Shown here: positions 25,590 through 34,836 of the stretch, piece by piece
Layout of the letters: each line of letters starts with the position of its first letter
How positions within the stretch are numbered: the stretch's first letter is position 1
NCBI GenBank assembly: GCA_016786785.1
Contig: JAEUVR010000186.1
Location: 1 to 45,551 of the forward strand
From: Chitinophagaceae bacterium
GTDB taxonomy: Bacteria; Bacteroidota; Bacteroidia; Chitinophagales; Chitinophagaceae
Reading direction: 5' to 3'
Length of the DNA stretch: 45,551 nucleotides
Notes under the pieces: generated by a model
What the model was told of the DNA's origin: nothing
Database searches by the model: none
What the model saw: only the letters and a program-made list of their open reading frames with translations
Made by a program: the position numbers and the translations under genes

Positions 25590-27179
25590 ATGAAAAAGAT
25601 CAACAAGAACTTTTTATCAATCGGTTTGATATTTCTTTTCGCCTGGTCGTTAATTTCATGCAATAGCGTTGGCGACGATATCAGCAAGGGGACAACCTGG
25701 CCTCCTGCCCTTCCGACCGCCGACAAAAATGGCGTTGCTACATTAACGGGGCCAGAACTACTTTTGGTTCCTTCTTCTGTAAAGCATATTTTGGATTCTA
25801 ACTCGGCGCTACGATTAACCATTGCAAAAGAAGCTCCAAAAGTTGAATTGGCATATTTTGAAGAACTGCCAAGCGCGTCTTTTAACGGAACAGGATGGTC
25901 TTCCTGGGGCGATATTTGCATTGCAAGCGACGGAAAAGTTTATGCGGGTATTGGCAACCATGGAGGCATAGAAGAAGGAGAAGCTTTTATTTATTGTTGG
26001 GATCCTTCTACCAGGGATCTCAAAAAGATTGCCGATCTTAATGAAATCACGGGCGCCTCTCCCGGGGAAGTGCATTTTTCGAAAGTGCACGCGCATATCA
26101 TAGAGGGTAAAGACAAAAAGATTTATTTCACCGGTACCCTTGACGACGGGGGAAAAGCGGGAAGCGAACCTATATTGAGCAAATGGACCGAAAAGATAGC
26201 GGGAGGAAAGCTTTTTCAATATGATCCCGCAACAAGCAAAAACATTGTATATGCCGATTTCCCGAAAGCAAGGGTTACTGCTACGACAAAATATGACGCT
26301 GAACGAAACTTACTTTATTGCGCGCTTGAAGGAGATCCTGCTTATAACGACGGTTTCGCATTAGGCGTCTTCGATATGAATAAGAAAGAATGGATCTACC
26401 AAGGCGTTCCGGGACAAATCGGGATGGATAGAAATTTTATATTGGATGCGAAAGGCAATCTGTATTTTAATGGAAGAGAGAGTTTTGCTCATACCGGAGT
26501 TCGGTTAAAGTCCCTGCTGGAAGCCTGGGAAAAAGATCAGGCAAAGTTCAGCAAAGCTGATGAGGGTAAATTGATATCGGCTTCCATGTTGCCCGGAATC
26601 AAAAGGCGGCTTAATAAAGAAGGCAATAAATACACTACGCTTTGGAAATACGATTTGAAGACCAATTCCGTCATGCCCACAAATGCCTATTTCAAAAGCG
26701 CCGGCTTCAGGTCAGATACCAGAGAAACGAAAGATGGATACATTTATGGCGCTACCATGGGAGGAGAACTGTTTCGCTACTCGCCTTCAAAGGACCAGGT
26801 CGATTTACTAGGCTCTAATTTTCTCACAGATGGAGAGTATATTACTGTTTGTGATCTCTCGCCAGACGAAAAGTATCTTTACTACCTTCCGGGAGCCCAT
26901 GGCTCTGCCGGATTTTCCGGAACCCCGGTTATTCAGTACAATATTGAAAAGGGAGAACAGAAAGCGCTGGCATTTTTGCACGAGCCTATGAATAAGGCAT
27001 TTAACTATGCGCCGGGAGGAACTTATGGCATTAAAGTAACCGACGACGGATCCACGCTTTACGTTGGCTTGAACGGATCTCCTTCCGACTCTTTAAGACC
27101 AAAGGAGCTTGGAGCGGGATTTGGACTAACATCATTTGCTATCATACATATACCTCTTTCTGAAAGAAGCGAAAAATAA
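25590..27179 (+). CDS. Beta-propeller lipoprotein, unknown function
   Basis: Predicted surface lipoprotein of 529 aa. The frame is open from a TTG at 25560, but the ATG at 25590 gives a clean signal peptide ending in WSLISC with Cys24. The mature part has propeller-like blades: SSWGDICIASDGKVYAGIGN, FIYCWDPSTRDLKKIADL, GGKLFQYDPATSKNIVYADF, RNLLYCALEGDP, KGNLYFNGRESF, GATMGGELFRYSPSKDQ and STLYVGLNGSPSDS. It shares this plan with the protein encoded just before it, with little direct identity. A degraded second copy of its 3' end sits at 23701-24012. A binding or lyase role on the target glycan is plausible but unproven. Confidence 0.75.
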   Translation: MKKINKNFLSIGLIFLFAWSLISCNSVGDDISKGTTWPPALPTADKNGVATLTGPELLLVPSSVKHILDSNSALRLTIAKEAPKVELAYFEELPSASFNGTGWSSWGDICIASDGKVYAGIGNHGGIEEGEAFIYCWDPSTRDLKKIADLNEITGASPGEVHFSKVHAHIIEGKDKKIYFTGTLDDGGKAGSEPILSKWTEKIAGGKLFQYDPATSKNIVYADFPKARVTATTKYDAERNLLYCALEGDPAYNDGFALGVFDMNKKEWIYQGVPGQIGMDRNFILDAKGNLYFNGRESFAHTGVRLKSLLEAWEKDQAKFSKADEGKLISASMLPGIKRRLNKEGNKYTTLWKYDLKTNSVMPTNAYFKSAGFRSDTRETKDGYIYGATMGGELFRYSPSKDQVDLLGSNFLTDGEYITVCDLSPDEKYLYYLPGAHGSAGFSGTPVIQYNIEKGEQKALAFLHEPMNKAFNYAPGGTYGIKVTDDGSTLYVGLNGSPSDSLRPKELGAGFGLTSFAIIHIPLSERSEK

Positions 27180-27245
27180 TAACTGCATACTATTCTTTTA
27201 CTATTATCTCAACGGGATCAAATGAGTATATCAAACTATAAGGCT

Positions 27246-28862
27246 ATGAAATTGACTACTTCTTTTTGCATTGTTTTTTATTTTATTTCTTCCGGATTTT
27301 TAGCGATGGCTCAAAAAAGGACTTTAACTGATGATGCAAAAAAAGCTATGCTTGATGCAACGAAGTATATGGTTGAGCAGGTGAGCGTAAATGGAGGTTA
27401 TGTGGGAACCTATCTACCAGACTTTACCAGAAGATGGGGAGAACTGGAATTTTACAAAACGCAGATCCAGGTTCAAAGCGACGGCGTGGTTTCTATGGGA
27501 AACATTTTTTTGGACGCCTATGCCGTTACAGGCGACGAATATTATTACCAGGCCGCTGAAAATGCCGCTAAGGCATTGATATGGGGACAGCTTCCCTGCG
27601 GCGGATGGAACTATATGATAGATTTTGCCGGAGATCGTTCCTTGAAGAACTGGTACAATACCATAGGTAAGAATGCCTGGGGTTTTGAAGAGTTTAATCA
27701 TTATTATGGGAACGCTACATTTGACGACGTTACCACTTCCGACGCCGCTAAATTTTTGTTGAGAATATACTTGCAAAAGCTTGACATCTCGCTCAAACCG
27801 GCTCTTAACAAAGCCATTGCATTTGTTCTTGAAAGCCAGTATCCGATGGGCGGATGGCCGCAACGATATCCGCTCAAATACGATTATCCTCATCATTATG
27901 ACGATGACTATACTTCTTTTTACACCTATAATGATGATGTGATCTGGGGAAATCTTGATTTCCTTATTCAATGCTATGTTACGCTGGGAGAGGAACGCCT
28001 TCTGGATCCGATAAGAAGGGCTATGAATTTTTATCTGATCACACATCAGGGCAGCCCCCAGGGAGGGTGGGGCCTGCAGTACAATATGAATTTAGAGCCT
28101 GCCCACGCCCGCAGTTATGAGCCGCCTGCTTTGTTACCCTCGGTTACCTATGAGCACGCAAAATTATTGATGCTATTTTATCAATATACAGGAGATCGTA
28201 AATTCATTTCGAGAATACCCGACGCTATTCAATGGCTTGAAAGCACTTCCCTACCTCAGAGCGCTACAGAGAATGGAAGATATACCCATCCTACATTTAT
28301 TGAAATGGGCACCAATAAAGCGCTTTATGCGCACAGAACCGGCTCTGGTATAGTTGACGGAAAATATTGGTGGGATTACAAAGATGAAAAACCGCTTTTA
28401 CATTATGGAGCAAAATCAAATGTTCCGATAGAAAAGCTCAAAGAGGAATACAAAAGAATTGCTTCTCTCACCGCTGAGGAAGCTACTAAAAACTCGCCTC
28501 TTAAAATTGAAACTTTCCAGAAGGATATTACCCCTCAACAGTATTACCAAATGGCCTGGCCGCTAGACGATGGACCTGATGTTGCTCGTCGAAAATATAT
28601 TTCTTCTGTTAAAATGGAAGAATCGGAAATAAGGAAAATTATTGGTTCGCTGGATAAGCAACATCGTTGGATGGTCAAACATATACAAATCACCCGGCCA
28701 TATGCTATTACAAAAGACGGCGTTGAAACCAATACGGCAAGGCTTAGCGAAGAAAGCGGGAAAGGAATAGTGGATTCTTCTGATCAGGAATATATTTCAA
28801 CAAGAGAATACGTAAAAAATATGCGGCTTTTGTTGGGCTATATAAGCCAAAAGGGAAAGTAG
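27246..28862 (+). CDS. PL10-like pectate lyase, copy B
   Basis: Secreted protein of 538 aa from the same family as the lyase at 10270-11889. By eye roughly four of five residues are the same, and long DNA stretches are nearly identical. The hallmark ESQYPMGGWPQRYPL, the TYNDDVIWG segment and EMGTNKALYAHRTG are all present; the catalytic Arg of the TNxPxxxxRDG-like motif is kept, while the proline is Ala and the following Asp is Thr. The frame is open from ATG 27222, but ATG 27246 (MKLTTSFCIVFYF) aligns with the start of copy A and gives a normal signal peptide. It is separated from the next gene by 42 bases. Confidence 0.8.
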   Translation: MKLTTSFCIVFYFISSGFLAMAQKRTLTDDAKKAMLDATKYMVEQVSVNGGYVGTYLPDFTRRWGELEFYKTQIQVQSDGVVSMGNIFLDAYAVTGDEYYYQAAENAAKALIWGQLPCGGWNYMIDFAGDRSLKNWYNTIGKNAWGFEEFNHYYGNATFDDVTTSDAAKFLLRIYLQKLDISLKPALNKAIAFVLESQYPMGGWPQRYPLKYDYPHHYDDDYTSFYTYNDDVIWGNLDFLIQCYVTLGEERLLDPIRRAMNFYLITHQGSPQGGWGLQYNMNLEPAHARSYEPPALLPSVTYEHAKLLMLFYQYTGDRKFISRIPDAIQWLESTSLPQSATENGRYTHPTFIEMGTNKALYAHRTGSGIVDGKYWWDYKDEKPLLHYGAKSNVPIEKLKEEYKRIASLTAEEATKNSPLKIETFQKDITPQQYYQMAWPLDDGPDVARRKYISSVKMEESEIRKIIGSLDKQHRWMVKHIQITRPYAITKDGVETNTARLSEESGKGIVDSSDQEYISTREYVKNMRLLLGYISQKGK

Positions 28863-28904
28863 ATAAGGTGAAAGGGATTATTAATACGAATTCTAAATGA
28901 CTTC

Positions 28905-31900
28905 ATGATGTACGATATCTCGAAGATTGCTACCTCCTTTATTATTATATGCAGCTGTTTACTGGGAATAAAAGTTTACAGTCAATCGAACGGGGGGGCC
29001 AAAGGACCGGAACTTTATCGAACTCCAGTATCCTATTATATGTCTTTTGACAATCCCGATTTCTTTAAGGAAGATTTTATTGAACAGTCTGGAAAAAAAT
29101 CCATTGCGGAAAGGAAAATAGATTTTCCCGGCGGCAAATTTGGAAAAGGCATTCGTATGAGCTTTATTCCGGCTCCTCCGGATGCCAATAACATGTCGGG
29201 GATCGATCTTGATCTGATCACGGCAGTGCTGTTCAATACTCATCCCGGCAATACTATGGGGTATAATCAGCCTTTCATCTGGGGAAGCGGGAGGGTCAGC
29301 CCACGGCTTGGGGCCGTGGCGTTTTGGGCAAAGGGAGAGATTGCCTTTCCTGGTCCATTATTTGAGCAGACCACCATTTCCTTCGGGCGAAAGGAACGCG
29401 ACTTGATCGGCATACTGACCAATAGCGAGAATAAGATTTCGGCCTACCTGCGTGATGCAAGGTATGTACGTCACGAACTTAATTCAGAAGCGGTTTGGGA
29501 CCCATCCGTTTGGAATCATGTAGTATTGAATTGGGATTGGGCAAATGGTATGGAACTCTGGCTTAACGGCAGGAAGATAGCCTCTTCCTGGGGAGAGGAC
29601 GGCTGGTTTGAAACAGCGCCTCCCGGCCTTTTTCACCTTCCGGCTCCGGGGATGATATACGACGAATTATACTTAATGGACCGTCCATTGTCAGACAGGG
29701 AAATAGCCAGGCTGATGTCTTCAAATACGCCTCCTAAGAACGAATCCTTAACTTATGTTAGAAAGGATCCTGATTCGAAACGATTGGCTCGCTATAGCGG
29801 GGCAGACCGAAGCGAAAACCTGCCAGTAATCTCGCCCGACAGGCCCCTATCCTTCTCCGAGGTTTGGCCTGCAGATGTTGCAGATGGCAAAGTACCAGGA
29901 TGGCATGTAATTGACGGACGCAACGAGATGGCCTGGCCGCATGATTATGCTTATTTTACCATTATCCCCGGCGACGGGGATTTTCATGCGGAGAAAGTAG
30001 ATATTAAGACATCTCCGGAATCAACGGTAAATTATATTACGCTCACCGGAAATCTTACCAATGTAAAGGTTCAGTCTGGCCGCGACGAAATGAGAAACAA
30101 AGAAGACCTGTTTAAGGCGCCGGACAATAACGGATTCTTTTATGGATCCATGATCACAGCTACCGAAGGGTCTACGTTCAGAATTCCATTTACGGAAAAA
30201 TACGGCGCTCCATCAGATTTCAATGGAGACTTACGCCTACCCCTTTCCGGCGAAAAAAGGATTCAGGAAGTAGGACTTTATCACGTGACTTCAGCTCCTT
30301 ATTCAACAAATAGCCCAAAAGGAGATAAGCTGGTTTTGAGTTTTACCAAACCGGAGCTTGATAAGCGGACTCAATTTGCTATGCGCGCGCTGACCTCTCG
30401 GGATGAACGTAAAGTGGCAACGGCTGCAAGGTCAACAACTGGAAAGCAAAAGTCTGTAGCGGATATTGGCGCTTTTAGTCGTCTGAATATCCTGAGCGAA
30501 CCTTACTCGAAGCCCCAAGGAATAACAGGCCTTACGCTTTCTCTTCCGATAAAAACCAATAAGCCAGAAGAGGTTCTCTTTATCAGGGTGCGCGATCCGG
30601 GCGTGCCATCGCGATTATGGAATCAGTTTGCCGTAAAACTATCCGGGTTTGATAAAGGCTATAGAAGATTAGCGCTTACTATCGATTTCCATGATATTGT
30701 TGTCGCTAAGGGAGACAGGCTTTGGATCGATCTTGGAACGGTCGACAAAACGGAAGTGTTGATTGGCGACCCGACAAATGAAGCGGCTCTTTTTGTTTCT
30801 TCTGTTGCCAGTTATATATGTTTAGATGCGTATGCAGAGAAAGAAATCATTCCGGGCAAAGCTCAGTATTCAAAGCAGTATGAATTTATGCCCTGGCAGT
30901 TCACGAATGAAAGAGTAGATATTGACGACCCTTCTTGTTACGGAGGCTCATATGATATGCTCCTTCCGGCATTGGCTATTCATAGGGTGAAGCCAGATGA
31001 TTTTGTCGCTAATTTCCTTATAGCAATGAGCGGCCCTGATTTCAAGGATGGCAACCGAAGAAAACCCTTGACGGCTCCCTTGATAACATTAACCGATCCC
31101 TTCAGAGCTCCTGACTGGGCAGTTTATATGAGAGACTACAATAAAAAGCGGTGGGCAATAGTTGACTGGTGGCTAAAACAGCAAAATCCTGATGGACAAA
31201 TTGGCGGAGGATGGAATGATGATGCAATGTTCGGAAATATGGGATTTGAAGATTTATTGCAGGATGGAAATTATAGTCTTCTGGATTTTATAAATGCGAT
31301 ACAAACTAAACTTGAATTAACCGGGCTTTTTAGAAATGGATTCTGTAATATATACCCTATTGACCGCCTGCATATCGGCGATTTTATAAGTGAACGTTAT
31401 AAAACTATTGTGCACAATTTAGGTCAGGCATACGCAGCCGAACGGGAAATGGAATCGGCATGGAGGCTTGGCAAACCTGAGAAAACGCCAATCAACTATT
31501 ACGCAGAGGGTTTCAAATCATCGGTTAATGTGCTTAATTGGTATTGGGGCAAAGACGTGCCGGATGCTCCCTATATTTCAAAGCCCATTGATTCGCTTAC
31601 TCAAAGATTAAGGCTTTTTGCTTCTGTTTTGGATTCAAATAGTTTTTATCGGTTGACCGCCGCGCGGGTAATGACTGATGATTTTTTACCCTATGGATCG
31701 GAATGGAGCGGGGAAGACAATATTTACGCATACATGTTAGGCGGCGCGCGCGGCGCGCGTGTTGACGCCCATCCCAGACTATCGGTGGGATGGCCATCGG
31801 GCGGCGGTCCGGATATGGCGCGTCTTGTTTTGCGCGCAGACGATAATTCCCTGCATGCGCTGGCTTACTCTTTTGGCAACAAATTGCATAATCTGGATAT

Positions 31901-32543
31901 GCGTCTTTTTCGTATAAATGACGGACGTTACAAGATAGCATTGTATGAAGACCCCGGAAATAATGGGAACGGAGGAGCTGAGATATGGTCGGTAGTGAAG
32001 GATCTTTCAAGGTTCGATGTGGTAACCCTGCCAGTGCCTCCGCGAAAATCATTGGTTATAAGGGTCGAGAAGATGCAAAGCAACTCCCGCCCGTCAGAAC
32101 TTCCCGACCTGGCTATTGATCCCTGGGATGCGATATGGAGCAATAATACTGTCAATGCAACTATTCATAATCTTGGTAATGACAAAGTAGAGAACCTGCG
32201 CGTGAGATTACTTGACGGCGAGAAACCAATTGCAGATAGAGTAATAAATCGGTTAAATGCGCCAACTGATTTTGTTGCAAAACGGGCTAATGTTTCATTT
32301 GATAATATTCCATTTTCCAGTAATCTAAAAATCATAATCGATCCAGATGGTCAAGTAAGAGAAATTTTGAAAGAAAATAATAGCGCTCGCGTTGTTCCTT
32401 CCGATTTCCAGTCAAAAGATCCAATAATATGGAACGTCTATAGAAATAAATTTGATGAGGCATGGCTTGAGTTACGCAAGCACGGATATGGGAATGATAG
32501 CGACAATAGTAGTAACGCGTTTAGTGTTAACTCAAAAAATTAG
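28905..32543 (+). CDS. Large secreted multidomain protein with LamG-like, toroid-like and CARDB-like parts
   Basis: Exported protein of 1212 aa with a signal peptide (to about residue 27). Residues 40-270 look like a concanavalin/LamG jelly roll (GAVAFWAKGEIAFPGP, WNHVVLNWDWANGMELWLNG, YDELYLMDRPLSDREIARL). Middle beta regions follow. At about 735-900 a helical part with WWLKQQNPDGQIGGGWNDD and LQDGNYSLLDFINAIQTKL recalls the (alpha/alpha) toroid of lyases and glycosidases. The C-terminus (about 1065-1160) resembles a CARDB adhesion domain (LPDLAIDPWDAIW, VNATIHNLGNDKVENLRVRL). I do not recognise a described family. Its place between a lyase and another unknown secreted protein suggests a glycan-degrading enzyme. 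Confidence 0.7.
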   Translation: MMYDISKIATSFIIICSCLLGIKVYSQSNGGAKGPELYRTPVSYYMSFDNPDFFKEDFIEQSGKKSIAERKIDFPGGKFGKGIRMSFIPAPPDANNMSGIDLDLITAVLFNTHPGNTMGYNQPFIWGSGRVSPRLGAVAFWAKGEIAFPGPLFEQTTISFGRKERDLIGILTNSENKISAYLRDARYVRHELNSEAVWDPSVWNHVVLNWDWANGMELWLNGRKIASSWGEDGWFETAPPGLFHLPAPGMIYDELYLMDRPLSDREIARLMSSNTPPKNESLTYVRKDPDSKRLARYSGADRSENLPVISPDRPLSFSEVWPADVADGKVPGWHVIDGRNEMAWPHDYAYFTIIPGDGDFHAEKVDIKTSPESTVNYITLTGNLTNVKVQSGRDEMRNKEDLFKAPDNNGFFYGSMITATEGSTFRIPFTEKYGAPSDFNGDLRLPLSGEKRIQEVGLYHVTSAPYSTNSPKGDKLVLSFTKPELDKRTQFAMRALTSRDERKVATAARSTTGKQKSVADIGAFSRLNILSEPYSKPQGITGLTLSLPIKTNKPEEVLFIRVRDPGVPSRLWNQFAVKLSGFDKGYRRLALTIDFHDIVVAKGDRLWIDLGTVDKTEVLIGDPTNEAALFVSSVASYICLDAYAEKEIIPGKAQYSKQYEFMPWQFTNERVDIDDPSCYGGSYDMLLPALAIHRVKPDDFVANFLIAMSGPDFKDGNRRKPLTAPLITLTDPFRAPDWAVYMRDYNKKRWAIVDWWLKQQNPDGQIGGGWNDDAMFGNMGFEDLLQDGNYSLLDFINAIQTKLELTGLFRNGFCNIYPIDRLHIGDFISERYKTIVHNLGQAYAAEREMESAWRLGKPEKTPINYYAEGFKSSVNVLNWYWGKDVPDAPYISKPIDSLTQRLRLFASVLDSNSFYRLTAARVMTDDFLPYGSEWSGEDNIYAYMLGGARGARVDAHPRLSVGWPSGGGPDMARLVLRADDNSLHALAYSFGNKLHNLDMRLFRINDGRYKIALYEDPGNNGNGGAEIWSVVKDLSRFDVVTLPVPPRKSLVIRVEKMQSNSRPSELPDLAIDPWDAIWSNNTVNATIHNLGNDKVENLRVRLLDGEKPIADRVINRLNAPTDFVAKRANVSFDNIPFSSNLKIIIDPDGQVREILKENNSARVVPSDFQSKDPIIWNVYRNKFDEAWLELRKHGYGNDSDNSSNAFSVNSKN

Positions 32544-32549
32544 GAATTG

Positions 32550-34700
32550 ATGATAGCCTGTTTATCAAAAAAGAATATTCTTTTTCTTCTACCGGTATTT
32601 TGCTTTATTGCTTTGAGTGTTGAATGCCTGGCTCAACCGGTTTCGGGAGGGGTATTTATTCCGCGTAACCAAGGATATGAAGGCCGGATTGGACGTTCTC
32701 ATGTTGTTTTTGACAATACTTCCGGCGGCGTGATGAAAATCGTCTATAATGAGTGGCCCAACTTGAAGGCGGCGGCAAAGCTCGATATGGTATTTACTGT
32801 CAAGGCGCCCGGCGCAAACAATGAAATTGAAGTCCGGCAGTCTTTTGATAAGAACCCGCAAATACTGTTTCTGGAGGAAGGCAATGACCGTATTGGCTTG
32901 CGGGTACTCTTTAAATTATACAGCGCTGATCAGGGATATTACGGTCATGGTATGACTGAAACCTGGCTATATCCAAACGGTGAGATGTTTATTACAGAAG
33001 CCGCAATGTTTGAGAATCCTGCCCTGCAAAAAGCGGTAACCCGCGCCAGGCTGGATATTCATATCCCTGAGGAGTTGAGGAACGGCGCCTTGGCCGGCGA
33101 TGTATTGATGGATGATGCCAAAATACCCGGCCGCCATCTTTTCCTGACGAAAGCTGGCGCTGGCATACCAGATCGCCTGTCCTTATACTGGCGTACAGGC
33201 AGAATGGAGCTTAACACTTATATTTTTCGCAGTTCATTTGGCATGGATGGCTCGCCGACTTACTTCCGCTGGCCGGACTATGTTCGTCAGGCGTACGGTA
33301 CAGATCCGATACAACCATCTATTAAAGCCGCTTATCTTGAAAAATTAATCCCATCCAGAGAAGGAGTGCAGCTTAGTTGGCCGACTGATTTGAATGATCC
33401 CAAACCCACTACCCTTTTTAGAGGTTTTTTTAGACTTGGAATGGCAGCGGATTCAATTGTGGCTAAGTCCTTCGTTGAAGCTGAACGGGAGCCTGTGAAG
33501 TTGAATGTTTCCGGAGGCCTGGCGCAAGGCTTTGTTTCCGGTGTTGATAAGGAATCTGAAAAAAGAGGGTACAATGACCAGGAAGGTTGTTACGAGGTCC
33601 GTAAGACCGGCGCAGATCCAATGGTCATAACGCTGCCGGCTGATCCATTATCCCGTACTATCCGGGTTAAAGCGATAGCGCTTTCCGGCCACGGCGCCGT
33701 TACCATGGAGCTTAATGGCAAGCCGGTAACGCCTCAGCTTACTACCGACGGCGGAATTGCAGATGACCCACTGGCTCCGATTCGGGAAAGCCCGGAAGGC
33801 CCGGCCAATGCTGCGATGATTACGGTGAAACTTTCAAATAAGCCGCAAATATTAACCGTGAAGGAAGTTAATGGCATCCAGCTGACTTACCAGTCCCGCG
33901 ATCCCAGAAGAAATTTTCAGATCTTTTCGACGAAGACAGGACCGCGCTGGTCTGGCCTTAGTTTTTCACTTGTGGACGGACACGGTCGTAACATGCGGGC
34001 CTATGGTAAGCAAGATTGGGCTTTGACCGATAATCTCCTGCACTGGTTTGCCTGGATGGGTTACACGCCTGAACAAATGCTTGATCAACTTCGCGACTTT
34101 GTCGTTGTTAAGAATGGCCCAGATGAGATCATTTTCAGGTACACAAGCAATAATGTCAACGATGGCGCCCAATCGGAATTTTTGGTGAGCGCCAAGGCCA
34201 ATGCCCCGGCAATGCAAATTAATATAGGCGCAACCTTTACGGTATTGGAGCAATGGCCTTATCAGAGCGTGCAGTTTTTCGATGCTTTTCCATTTCGCGG
34301 GGTAGAACCCAAAGACTGGTGGTACGACAATGTGATGCATATGTCGTCTGAAGGCAAATGGCAAACATATAAAACAGTCAATCGGACTACTAATGGAAAT
34401 TTGGATATTGAAAAAATGGTTGGCAATACATTTATAGGATTATATGGCTCAGATCGCGGTAACGTTCTAATGCTGGTAAAAGACTCAAAGCCTAAATTGA
34501 CAACCTTTCATGCGATTTGCAGCAATTACATTGATCTGCATATGAATGTTTTGTTTGATAGTTCAAAAAAGATAGAAAAGGGTTATCAGCTAAAGGTTGA
34601 TTATGAACTGGCGATCTGGGGTAATAAAGCATTGACAGAAAGCCGTCTTGCTGAAATTGGTAAGAAGAGTATAAAAGCAGGAACGCTTGCAATACCCTAG
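32550..34700 (+). CDS. Secreted beta-rich protein of unknown family
   Basis: Exported protein of 716 aa. ATG at 32550 has AGGA at 32542-32545 and follows the 1212-aa gene by six bases, so both are probably translated together. A signal peptide ends near VECLAQ. The rest is beta-rich with many aromatic residues (YYGHGMTETWLYPNGEMF, LSLYWRTGRMELNTYIF, NMRAYGKQDWALTDNLLHWF, VEPKDWWYDNVMHMSSEG). I cannot assign a domain. The tight link to the 1212-aa gene suggests they act together on the same glycan. Confidence 0.7.
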   Translation: MIACLSKKNILFLLPVFCFIALSVECLAQPVSGGVFIPRNQGYEGRIGRSHVVFDNTSGGVMKIVYNEWPNLKAAAKLDMVFTVKAPGANNEIEVRQSFDKNPQILFLEEGNDRIGLRVLFKLYSADQGYYGHGMTETWLYPNGEMFITEAAMFENPALQKAVTRARLDIHIPEELRNGALAGDVLMDDAKIPGRHLFLTKAGAGIPDRLSLYWRTGRMELNTYIFRSSFGMDGSPTYFRWPDYVRQAYGTDPIQPSIKAAYLEKLIPSREGVQLSWPTDLNDPKPTTLFRGFFRLGMAADSIVAKSFVEAEREPVKLNVSGGLAQGFVSGVDKESEKRGYNDQEGCYEVRKTGADPMVITLPADPLSRTIRVKAIALSGHGAVTMELNGKPVTPQLTTDGGIADDPLAPIRESPEGPANAAMITVKLSNKPQILTVKEVNGIQLTYQSRDPRRNFQIFSTKTGPRWSGLSFSLVDGHGRNMRAYGKQDWALTDNLLHWFAWMGYTPEQMLDQLRDFVVVKNGPDEIIFRYTSNNVNDGAQSEFLVSAKANAPAMQINIGATFTVLEQWPYQSVQFFDAFPFRGVEPKDWWYDNVMHMSSEGKWQTYKTVNRTTNGNLDIEKMVGNTFIGLYGSDRGNVLMLVKDSKPKLTTFHAICSNYIDLHMNVLFDSSKKIEKGYQLKVDYELAIWGNKALTESRLAEIGKKSIKAGTLAIP

Positions 34701-34726
34701 AAGGGTTTCTATAACATTGGCCATGT

Positions 34727-34771
34727 TAGCGCTTTTCGGTTGCTGTTGTAACCAGCTACTGAAAAGCGCTA
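34727..34771 (+). repeat. 45-base near-perfect inverted repeat (long hairpin)
   Basis: TAGCGCTTTTCGGTTGCTG (34727-34745) pairs with the 19 bases at 34753-34771 (ending GAAAAGCGCTA) over a seven-base loop, with 18 of 19 positions paired (one G-T) and one T-T mismatch. Two smaller perfect hairpins precede it: ACCCT/AGGGT at 34693-34705 and AACAT/ATGTT at 34712-34726. No T tract follows. It stands between the 716-aa gene and transglutaminase copy B. It could be a terminator, an RNA processing element or a REP/MITE-like repeat. Confidence 0.7.
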
Positions 34772-34836
34772 TCTCTGAATATTTACCGGGCAGGATGATC
34801 TGACAATTTGTTTATTGCAGTATAAATAGAGAAAAT

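Noticed and set aside
31741-31761. GC-rich palindromic stretch of alternating GCG/CGC
   Set aside because: Lies inside the 1212-aa gene and encodes a Gly-Ala-Arg run; explained by coding sequence.
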